In this document: positions 55,900 through 64,000 of the stretch, one piece after another
Numbering within the stretch: the stretch's first letter is position 1
Layout of the letters: the number at the start of each line of letters is the position of its first letter
NCBI GenBank assembly: GCA_963580285.1
Contig: OY757019.1
Location: forward strand, 63,074,587 to 63,138,586
Origin: Lucinisca nassula
Lineage: Eukaryota; Mollusca; Bivalvia; Lucinida; Lucinidae
Reading direction: 5' to 3'
Length of the DNA stretch: 64,000 nt
The notes under the pieces: generated by a model
The model's input: only the letters and a program-made list of their open reading frames with translations
The model's database searches: none
Told to the model about the DNA's origin: nothing
Made by a program: the position numbers and the translations under genes

Positions 55900-55999
55900 C
55901 TTCTCGCAGATATCATTTCCCTATATACTCACCAAGTCTAAATGTGATCAAATTGTGGTCTGTATTAAGATACACTTACAGCAGGAAAACTTTTGTTTA

Positions 56000-56376
56000 C
56001 TTCTTCTCGCCAACACTAACGGCTATTAGTTTTGACACGGTCTGTGACACTGTACGTGTAGTATTACCTCATGCAGTGGAATATACCAGCGAAAGGGTAA
56101 AGAAGACACGTTTTTATCATTGAATTAGATGTAGCTGTTAAACGGGAAAAAGCTGTATTGTGAGTTGATGTAGCACAGCCAAGTTTGTTTATTTCGAAAA
56201 GATGAACGTGCGTCCATGGTAACAAGGAAGTTCAAGTTTTATCCAATCAGGTTTACTTCCGGCAACAGGAAGCTGTAAAACCGGAAGTACGAAGAAATTT
56301 TTGGCCTTAGTCCTGTTGGCTTTTGAGGTTTGAATGGGTGGGGTATGTTCATAAATAAATACACGTGTTACCGTTA
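56000..56376. other. Unassigned part of the duplicated unit
   Basis: Contains CTTCCGGCAACAGGAAG and ACCGGAAGT, short inverted or ETS-like motifs, but no ORF. Repeated identically at 61906-62282. Confidence 0.4.
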
Positions 56377-56432
56377 AGCAACCAACTCTCGTTGTTTGCC
56401 GCCTTCGGCAAACAACTCGTTGGTTGGTTGCT
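56377..56432. repeat. 56-nt hairpin, unit 1
   Basis: AGCAACCAAC ... TTGTTTGCC-GCCTTC-GGCAAACAA ... GGTTGGTTGCT folds end to end with a few mismatches. It marks the limit of similarity between the two inverted arms and is absent from the left arm. Second copy at 62283-62338. Confidence 0.75.
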
Positions 56433-57200
56433 ATAAATTGGCACAGAAAGACGAATTCTGAAAAGAAAACAGTACTCTGGAACTATTTTCCTACGCGCTT
56501 TTCGGTGATATTTATGTTTTACTCTTTCATCCCTGAGTTTCTAAACAGGACTCTTCTCGCTTTAAATATATTCTTATAGAAAAGGATTTCTGATTAGTTC
56601 ACTGACAGGATGACAAACAGTGTACATGTAGATTCTGGCGAGACGTTCTAGCTACGTGCCGTCTTATCAGGATCTACAAGGTTTGCATAGATACAGTGTA
56701 CTTCTACCTCGGCGTCTGCACCGGTCTACAGGGTTAAAAGGGTTAGCTTATCATTGACCAACTAAACAACCCTTTACTGACCTACAATTTGCCTGCTTTC
56801 GAGAGCTCTAAATTACAAAACACGTGTTGTTTAAATCAAGTTCCGTACTTTAGCAAATAGTAAAGCAACCGATCAGACGCAACATTCTGTTGCCTCTAAT
56901 CTATCTTAACTGTTTCCAAATGTCACAGAATTGAAACAATTGACATTTATGGGTTAATGTTTTTAGGACCCCGTACAGGTGGGAATAAACGTATTTTAAT
57001 TCGCCTTGGGTAAACGCGGTGTCTGACCAGAGTTATAATGTCTAAATCAAATGGTTTAAAAATGATCTTTTTTGTCAAGTTATTTTCCTTTTTATGTCCC
57101 GACGCCCAAGGAACATAGCTCCAAGCGGCTGCATAACCTATGTGCATCGTCGTATCAATGCGACGTTGATGCTACGTTGCTAAGACATCATGCTAGGAGA

Positions 57201-57506
57201 TTGATTGATTGATTTAAGGTTTAACTTCCCCATCAACACTGTAAAGGTCATTTTGGAGACTTGCTTCCAATTTTGTGGGACTTTTACCCGACATTGAGAT
57301 GAAATGACTTCTCAAGCCCTGTCGCCCAATGAAACCAATAAGGTTTATTTGCTTGGACGGTCCGCCTCGCACCGCGGTTCCTGGACAGGCTTAGATCCTC
57401 TAAGCGGTTTATCAGTACTAGTGTGCGGGTCGGATTCAGCTCTGCGTGGAAGCATCATGCAGCCCATATATATTTCTTCAAGCCCCTATGGGCGGGGGTC
57501 TCCCGT
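57201..57506 (-). mobile_element. Family A SINE with empty site in the other arm
   Basis: A GATT repeat tail at 57201-57213, then the 3' module and full body in minus orientation. Flanks TAGGAGA at 57194-57200 and 57507-57513. The left arm near 45004-45025 has no SINE, so this is the later insertion. Confidence 0.8.
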
Positions 57507-57825
57507 TAGGAGAACTTCTCTGTAAGATTATTAGCAGATATGTACTGAGCTAATTTAGAAATTTATGGTTGGACCATGAAGAAATTGGTTAACACGTTTA
57601 TCTTTCTTTCTTCCGTACTTTCTTCGGAGGTTAGTTGAGTGAGGCAATGGCGATGTGTTTCTTATATCTCTGGGGAGTCCAGCTGATATTGACTTACAGT
57701 TGGGCAACACCTGCTGTCCTTGTAGCAGGTAACGGTAGAATGAGGGAGTGTTGATATTTCTTCTGTTCCTACACTTGCATTCATTTTACTCTTTCTCCTC
57801 TGTCCCTCACTTTCATCTTCTCTAC

Positions 57826-58144
57826 AACGGCCCTGCCCATCGGGGCTTGAAGAAATATATGGGCTGCATGATGCTTCCAGGCAGAGCTGAAACCGACCTG
57901 CACACGAGTACTGGTAAACTGTTTAGAGGATCTAAGCCTGCCCAGGCAAAGCGGTGCGAGTCGGCCCGTCCATGCTTATGAACCCTATTGGTTTCATTGG
58001 GCGGCAGGGCTTGATATGTCATTTCATCTCAATGTCGGGTAAAAGTCCCACAAATTGGAAGCAACGTCTCCAAACTGACCTTTACAGTGTCGACGGGGGC
58101 GTTAAACCTCAAATCAAACAAAAAAAAAAAAAAAACAAACACAT
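57826..58144 (+). mobile_element. Family A SINE copy with 12-bp TSD
   Basis: CATCTTCTCTAC at 57814-57825 and 58145-58156 flanks a complete copy with an A-rich tail. Shared with the left arm (44407-44697). Confidence 0.85.
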
Positions 58145-58626
58145 CATCTTCTCTACTGTCTCTTCTATCTCTTTTCCCCTTTCTCTTGGAGAAGACAAAA
58201 ATGATCCACTAGGGTTGCCCTGTCGTTAAACTCAAAACAATCGATGAATAATTTTTTCTTTGTCGAATTTTTTAACCCACTTAGACCTTGTCAAATCAGA
58301 ACCAGACTCAGAAATGTTACTGGTGACACATCGACAAGAGCTAGAGTCCGGCCCTGATTTTCTTCGACTGCAGTGGAAAAAATCCTCACTGAGCTTTGTT
58401 GGCTGTATTTTAACAACAGGTACATTGAACTGAAACACCAATTTTTAAGCAAGATGTTTCAAGAAAAATGTACCTACTGTATTATTTTATTCACTCATCA
58501 CAGCTGATGTTGTTGTTGAATATCTATAAGGCATTTTATCGCTGCCTATAGCCACTTGGTACTTAAATAAGTCACTAGTACATTTCACTATGTGAAAAAC
58601 TCATGATACTAATATTACAACGCAAT

Positions 58627-61218
58627 TTAAAATCTTTTTGTGCTCCTGATGAATTCCATCAGTGCATCTGTCAGTTCCTTCCTTCTTTGCTTACTAATGT
58701 CTTCAATCATGCCTGTCAACACTTTCAGGTTAATGTCTGTTACCATTTTCACCTCCTCTCTGCCCAGAATCTCTTCAACATTATACTCTAAAGTATCCCT
58801 TTCTGATTTAAATCTCTGACAGTGGAACAGAAAATGATCTACATTCTCTTTCATGTTGCATGTTTCGCACAAACTTGACAGATCTTTGTTTAACTTTGCC
58901 TGGTGATCATTTAAGATTGAATGTCCACACAGCAACTGATTTACTGCAGAAAAAGTCCTTCTGTCCCTATCTCCATGGCAGATCCTTTTTCCCACTTCCC
59001 CAAATATTTCCTGCAATATGTTCACTTTGTCTGAGCACTTGTATCTTCTTTCCCATTTTTCCTTTCCCTGTGATTTACACTCCCGTACTGCTTCTTTCTT
59101 GTCCAGGGTCGGTTTTACCTCGTTGTTTTTAATCATTTCTGATGCTGCCGCCTTCGCCTGTTGATCTGCCAACTCATTCCCCTCAATATCTTTGTGTCCC
59201 GGTAACCAATGAACTTTGACAATATTCTCCCTATGCCTTACCTTTGCTAAACACTCCTTGATACTGAGATATGTTTCAATCTTGTTTGTTGGCATTTCAG
59301 TACTGAAAGCAGTCTTAATTGCTGGTTGACAATCGGTCAGAATATGGACTACTCTGCCTTTGAATTCTAGATCAGCCAAGAATTCTAGCCCGATCTGTAT
59401 ACCTACCAATTCTCCAATATAATTGTTACCTATAGGAGAGACTCCCTTGTTCATCAAAACTGGTGTGCTGGAGTAACCCTCTAAGTAGACCACAGCACCA
59501 GCTCCAGTCGGACCGGGATTACCTAATGCTGATCCATCTGTGAACATTAAAACATCATTTTTATCACAATTGCTTAGTAGCTCTAATATATTTTCTTTCT
59601 GTTCTTCCTTGGAGAATGTGAATTCTTCTTTGTGTACACTTCCTGTCTCTTTGATGAGTCCCATCAATTCCTTAGTATATCTGAATTCCTTCTCAATGTT
59701 CTCAAACTCTAACATTCCCTTCAATTCCCTAAACCTAGACATCAATAAATGAAAAATAGTAGCTCTTCTACCCACAGTCTTATCCCCCCCCCCCCCCCCC
59801 TCTATCCATTCATCAAATTCTTCCCTGAGAGGATCATCTTCATACTTGGCACTGATTCTGATAACTTCTTGTGCTTGTCTTATCTTCAGCTGTAGGTCTA
59901 TAGGCATGGTGTTTGTCAAGACTTCCAAAGCTTCTGTGCTGGTACTGTTCAAACAACCTGATGCCTTTAGCATCGCTGACCGCTGAACCTTTCCAAATTC
60001 CTTACTGCTTTCTGCAAGGGACTCGACTGTCACTGCTGCTCCATATTCCATCACAGGAAGAACCAAGGTTTTGTAGAGTCTCATGTACACTGTTTGGCTG
60101 CATCCTCTATGTCCTTGAACGAAATTATCAAGACATCTCAAGGCACTGAAACCAGCCTTTGTTTTCTGTTGAATATGTTCGTGAAAGTTTAGTTTATCGT
60201 CTACTGTGACACCCAGAATTTTCTTTGAATTGGTTGTTTTTAAAATACTATCGCCTAACTTCACCTTCGCCTCCACTTCTGAATCTCTTTCGTTATGTTT
60301 AAATACCATAATCTCTGTCTTATCCGGTGCAATCAACATATTCCATCTCCTACACCAATCTACCACAGATGCCAGTTTATCATTCAACACAGCACAACTT
60401 TCCGCCACTGATGTATTACTTTCCCAAACACAGCTATCATCTGCAAATTCCGCATAATTACCTACCACTTCCTTCATTGAATCACCTGTATACAGATTAC
60501 ACAGCACTGGACTGATAACTGATCCTTGCGGTATGCCTACTGCAGACTGGAATGTAGGAGATGTAAAATTGTTCACTTTCAGGAAGTACTTCCGGTCTGT
60601 AAGGAAGTTTTTAAGGTATAGCCATAATCTGCCAGTAATCCCACTTTCAAATGCCTTTTTCAATAAACCTGCTCTCCATATTCTCTCATAGCAAGACTCA
60701 TAATCCATCACTGCCAGCACTGTACTTTCCTTCCTATTCCTTGCTTCCGAAACTGAATTACACAGCCTCAAAAGAGACTGAACACATGACTTTTGCTTCC
60801 TATATGCGTACTGAGTTCTTGCAATACCACCTTCAATTTCCAACTTCCAGATCAGTCTTTTGCTGATAACTCTTTCCATTATCTTACCTATCACACTTTC
60901 TAAAGTAATTGGCCTATACGATCTAACACTGTTGTAGTTTGTCTTTCCGGGTTTGGGAAGCATTACCTTTGGGTCTAACTTGAAATCCTCAGGCAGTACA
61001 CCTTTGGACCAGCTTTTCTGTATTAAATAGTGTAAACATTTCACAATGGCTTCACCTCCCCTTTTCAATAAAATATTAAACACTTTTTCTTCAGGGCTAG
61101 GTGCACTATTATTTTGCAGTTGGGAAATTGCTGCTTCCACTTCTTCAATTTGAATATCACTATTTTCATGACCACATGTTTCTGAGAATTTTTCCTCTTG
61201 AATCACCGTTTCCTCCAT
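58627..61218 (-). CDS. LINE RT-RNase H-CCHC protein, continuous ORF (unit 2)
   Basis: The 863-residue open frame joins everything split in unit 1: RT with YRPITLES (101-108), VMDYESCYERIW (170-181), GIPQGSVISP (228-237), FADD (258-261); a Gly5 linker from a G17 tract (C17 at 59784-59800); RNase H catalytic residues D561, E603, D629, D685; CCHC finger 784-800. Such proteins carry out target-primed reverse transcription of LINE RNA, with RNase H removing the template. ATG at 61216-61218 is used here, but the linker lies upstream in other frames and the endonuclease is missing, so autonomous transposition is unlikely. The longest ORF in the window. Confidence 0.85.
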   Translation of the reverse strand: MEETVIQEEKFSETCGHENSDIQIEEVEAAISQLQNNSAPSPEEKVFNILLKRGGEAIVKCLHYLIQKSWSKGVLPEDFKLDPKVMLPKPGKTNYNSVRSYRPITLESVIGKIMERVISKRLIWKLEIEGGIARTQYAYRKQKSCVQSLLRLCNSVSEARNRKESTVLAVMDYESCYERIWRAGLLKKAFESGITGRLWLYLKNFLTDRKYFLKVNNFTSPTFQSAVGIPQGSVISPVLCNLYTGDSMKEVVGNYAEFADDSCVWESNTSVAESCAVLNDKLASVVDWCRRWNMLIAPDKTEIMVFKHNERDSEVEAKVKLGDSILKTTNSKKILGVTVDDKLNFHEHIQQKTKAGFSALRCLDNFVQGHRGCSQTVYMRLYKTLVLPVMEYGAAVTVESLAESSKEFGKVQRSAMLKASGCLNSTSTEALEVLTNTMPIDLQLKIRQAQEVIRISAKYEDDPLREEFDEWIEGGGGGDKTVGRRATIFHLLMSRFRELKGMLEFENIEKEFRYTKELMGLIKETGSVHKEEFTFSKEEQKENILELLSNCDKNDVLMFTDGSALGNPGPTGAGAVVYLEGYSSTPVLMNKGVSPIGNNYIGELVGIQIGLEFLADLEFKGRVVHILTDCQPAIKTAFSTEMPTNKIETYLSIKECLAKVRHRENIVKVHWLPGHKDIEGNELADQQAKAAASEMIKNNEVKPTLDKKEAVRECKSQGKEKWERRYKCSDKVNILQEIFGEVGKRICHGDRDRRTFSAVNQLLCGHSILNDHQAKLNKDLSSLCETCNMKENVDHFLFHCQRFKSERDTLEYNVEEILGREEVKMVTDINLKVLTGMIEDISKQRRKELTDALMEFIRSTKRF

Positions 61219-61283
61219 CTCAATCTATCCCTCACCTCCTCTTCCACTGAATTGAACCACTTTTCATCAAAATCCTTCACATC

Positions 61284-61805
61284 TTAAGTCTCCTTACCAT
61301 ACCTACCTTTCAATTCTACAAAAATCTCTTCATCTGACACAGCCAATGAACCATCTTCTCTTACAATTGGTTGCACAACTGACTTAGTCTTATCTTTTCT
61401 CACTGCATTTATCACTTTCCAAAACTGATCAGGCTTGTGAGGATCCATCATATCTACCATCTCAGTCAAATAATTTTCTCTAGCCTTGATTTCCTCCTCT
61501 TTGAATAATTTATGTACTTCCTGCACTCTAATCTCATTTGCTTCATCTTTGCGTTTTGCAAACATTCTTCTAGCCCTCTTGAAATCCTTCGCTAATTTGC
61601 TAAATGTTGAGTTCCACCACCCTTTACTGTGACAACACACTTTCTTCTTTGGAATATACTCTTCCACATTCTGATGTATCACCTTTATAAGGTCTTTGTA
61701 GTCATCATTCACATCTGTGTCATCCGTTCTGTTGTCCAGCCAGTCATCAATAGAATCCGTGCACACACTTTCCCAATGATCCCAATCAGTATTTTTAAAA
61801 TCCAA
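61284..61805 (-). pseudogene. LINE endonuclease-RT linker (unit 2)
   Basis: Same 173-codon frame as 55378-55899, with the same frame changes before and after it. These breaks therefore predate the tandem duplication, unlike the C-run difference. Confidence 0.75.
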
Positions 61806-62282
61806 CTTCTCGCAGATATCATTTCCCTATATACTCACCAAGTCTAAATGTGATCAAATTGTGGTCTGTATTAAGATACACTTACAGCAGGAAAACTTTT
61901 GTTTACTTCTTCTCGCCAACACTAACGGCTATTAGTTTTGACACGGTCTGTGACACTGTACGTGTAGTATTACCTCATGCAGTGGAATATACCAGCGAAA
62001 GGGTAAAGAAGACACGTTTTTATCATTGAATTAGATGTAGCTGTTAAACGGGAAAAAGCTGTATTGTGAGTTGATGTAGCACAGCCAAGTTTGTTTATTT
62101 CGAAAAGATGAACGTGCGTCCATGGTAACAAGGAAGTTCAAGTTTTATCCAATCAGGTTTACTTCCGGCAACAGGAAGCTGTAAAACCGGAAGTACGAAG
62201 AAATTTTTGGCCTTAGTCCTGTTGGCTTTTGAGGTTTGAATGGGTGGGGTATGTTCATAAATAAATACACGTGTTACCGTTA

Positions 62283-62338
62283 AGCAACCAACTCTCGTTG
62301 TTTGCCGCCTTCGGCAAACAACTCGTTGGTTGGTTGCT
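62283..62338. repeat. 56-nt hairpin, unit 2
   Basis: Identical to 56377-56432. Confidence 0.75.
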
Positions 62339-63106
62339 ATAAATTGGCACAGAAAGACGAATTCTGAAAAGAAAACAGTACTCTGGAACTATTTTCCTAC
62401 GCGCTTTTCGGTGATATTTATGTTTTACTCTTTCATCCCTGAGTTTCTAAACAGGACTCTTCTCGCTTTAAATATATTCTTATAGAAAAGGATTTCTGAT
62501 TAGTTCACTGACAGGATGACAAACAGTGTACATGTAGATTCTGGCGAGACGTTCTAGCTACGTGCCGTCTTATCAGGATCTACAAGGTTTGCATAGATAC
62601 AGTGTACTTCTACCTCGGCGTCTGCACCGGTCTACAGGGTTAAAAGGGTTAGCTTATCATTGACCAACTAAACAACCCTTTACTGACCTACAATTTGCCT
62701 GCTTTCGAGAGCTCTAAATTACAAAACACGTGTTGTTTAAATCAAGTTCCGTACTTTAGCAAATAGTAAAGCAACCGATCAGACGCAACATTCTGTTGCC
62801 TCTAATCTATCTTAACTGTTTCCAAATGTCACAGAATTGAAACAATTGACATTTATGGGTTAATGTTTTTAGGACCCCGTACAGGTGGGAATAAACGTAT
62901 TTTAATTCGCCTTGGGTAAACGCGGTGTCTGACCAGAGTTATAATGTCTAAATCAAATGGTTTAAAAATGATCTTTTTTGTCAAGTTATTTTCCTTTTTA
63001 TGTCCCGACGCCCAAGGAACATAGCTCCAAGCGGCTGCATAACCTATGTGCATCGTCGTATCAATGCGACGTTGATGCTACGTTGCTAAGACATCATGCT
63101 AGGAGA

Positions 63107-63412
63107 TTGATTGATTGATTTAAGGTTTAACTTCCCCATCAACACTGTAAAGGTCATTTTGGAGACTTGCTTCCAATTTTGTGGGACTTTTACCCGACAT
63201 TGAGATGAAATGACTTCTCAAGCCCTGTCGCCCAATGAAACCAATAAGGTTTATTTGCTTGGACGGTCCGCCTCGCACCGCGGTTCCTGGACAGGCTTAG
63301 ATCCTCTAAGCGGTTTATCAGTACTAGTGTGCGGGTCGGATTCAGCTCTGCGTGGAAGCATCATGCAGCCCATATATATTTCTTCAAGCCCCTATGGGCG
63401 GGGGTCTCCCGT
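63107..63412 (-). mobile_element. Family A SINE, unit 2 copy
   Basis: Duplicate of 57201-57506. Confidence 0.8.
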
Positions 63413-63731
63413 TAGGAGAACTTCTCTGTAAGATTATTAGCAGATATGTACTGAGCTAATTTAGAAATTTATGGTTGGACCATGAAGAAATTGGTTAACA
63501 CGTTTATCTTTCTTTCTTCCGTACTTTCTTCGGAGGTTAGTTGAGTGAGGCAATGGCGATGTGTTTCTTATATCTCTGGGGAGTCCAGCTGATATTGACT
63601 TACAGTTGGGCAACACCTGCTGTCCTTGTAGCAGGTAACGGTAGAATGAGGGAGTGTTGATATTTCTTCTGTTCCTACACTTGCATTCATTTTACTCTTT
63701 CTCCTCTGTCCCTCACTTTCATCTTCTCTAC

Positions 63732-64000
63732 AACGGCCCTGCCCATCGGGGCTTGAAGAAATATATGGGCTGCATGATGCTTCCAGGCAGAGCTGAAACC
63801 GACCTGCACACGAGTACTGGTAAACTGTTTAGAGGATCTAAGCCTGCCCAGGCAAAGCGGTGCGAGTCGGCCCGTCCATGCTTATGAACCCTATTGGTTT
63901 CATTGGGCGGCAGGGCTTGATATGTCATTTCATCTCAATGTCGGGTAAAAGTCCCACAAATTGGAAGCAACGTCTCCAAACTGACCTTTACAGTGTCGAC
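63732..64000 (+). mobile_element. Family A SINE, unit 2 copy, cut by window end
   Basis: Duplicate of 57826 onward; the tail lies outside. Confidence 0.8.

Larger units (their letters stand above)
52600..55975 (-). mobile_element. I-superfamily LINE, unit 1 copy, 5'-truncated
   Basis: RT, RNase H and CCHC finger in order on the minus strand, with a CAACAACAACA-type 3' tail near 52606-52618. The 5' end lies about 55975, just upstream of TDHNLITFRL, the last (SDH-type) endonuclease motif, so nearly all of the endonuclease is missing. Frame changes separate the linker from the RT (55312-55378). Confidence 0.8.
52427..58330. repeat. 5.9-kb tandem duplication, unit 1
   Basis: Begins TCGACAAGAGCTAGAGTCCG at 52427; the identical start recurs at 58331, an offset of 5904 bp. 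Contains an I-like LINE, the hairpin at 56377-56432, the right arm of the large inverted repeat and two family A SINEs. The base before the start differs between copies, placing the breakpoint exactly. Confidence 0.95.
56440..58330. repeat. Right arm of the large inverted repeat
   Basis: Counterpart of 44221-45872 in opposite orientation; ends exactly at the tandem breakpoint 58330, inside a CR1-like LINE tail (58295-58330, minus). Hairpin modules near 56590-56700 and 56850-56925. Confidence 0.75.
58331..64000. repeat. 5.9-kb tandem duplication, unit 2 (runs off the window)
   Basis: Follows unit 1 without a spacer. The offset is 5904 bp before the C run and 5906 bp after it; the C run is the only difference I noticed by eye. 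About 236 bp of the unit lie beyond the window. Confidence 0.95.

Noticed and set aside
57822..58022. Recurring small frame (MTSQALPPNETN-like) seen at 9698, 25853, 44515, 48831, 57304, 57822 and elsewhere
   Set aside because: It is the family A SINE read through; the frame is conserved only because the DNA repeat is conserved, and it is open to disruption in many copies.

Overview
The window looks like a stretch of an animal genome, most probably a bivalve mollusc, made almost entirely of transposable elements and their remains. I recognise no host protein-coding gene, rRNA gene or functional tRNA gene. The bivalve inference rests on four things: tandem-core elements with (ACGG)n-like tracts and a 3' hairpin, which match the 'pearl'/Helitron-like elements described in clams and oysters; SINEs ending in a GGGACGTTAAAC-type 3' domain; CR1-, L2- and I-like LINEs; and an AT-rich base composition full of microsatellites. 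No species can be named from the sequence.

Layout. 0-1 kb: end of a hairpin MITE and a 5'-truncated CR1-like LINE tail. 2.5-5.3 kb: decayed RNase H-bearing LINE, abutting a Helitron-like element (5.3-6.3 kb). 6.3-9.5 kb: degenerate repeats and microsatellites. 9.5-10.2 kb: two SINEs with target-site duplications. 11.1-14.35 kb: long minus-strand LINE with endonuclease, reverse transcriptase and a 2A-like motif. 15-18.4 kb: MITEs, a 105-bp triplication and a 1.6-kb tandem-core element. 19-20.2 kb: ORF1-only retroelement unit. 21.2-29 kb: diverged tandem arrays and a nested stack (Helitron-like element split by a LINE, itself split by SINEs and MITEs). 29.8-32.2 kb: about 14 tandem hairpin modules with an internal 42-bp array. 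34.6-38.8 kb: plus-strand LINE interrupted by a 383-bp tandem repeat. 41.3-43.2 kb: minus-strand CR1-like LINE with a (GAA)n tail. 44.2-51.6 kb: SINEs, foldbacks, hairpin MITEs and another Helitron-like element. 52.4-64 kb: a 5.9-kb unit present twice in direct tandem, carrying an I-superfamily LINE.

How the parts work together. The LINE ORFs (APE endonuclease, RT, RNase H, C-terminal CCHC finger) are the only enzymatic coding capacity. The SINEs and short LINE tails are probably passengers mobilised by such LINEs. The Helitron-like and MITE copies are non-autonomous and their helper enzymes are not in the window. Several frameshifts fall in homopolymer runs, so some breaks may be consensus errors rather than mutations. 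The 58.6-61.2 kb RT-RNase H ORF is the only one here that reads unbroken from RT to its C-terminal zinc finger.
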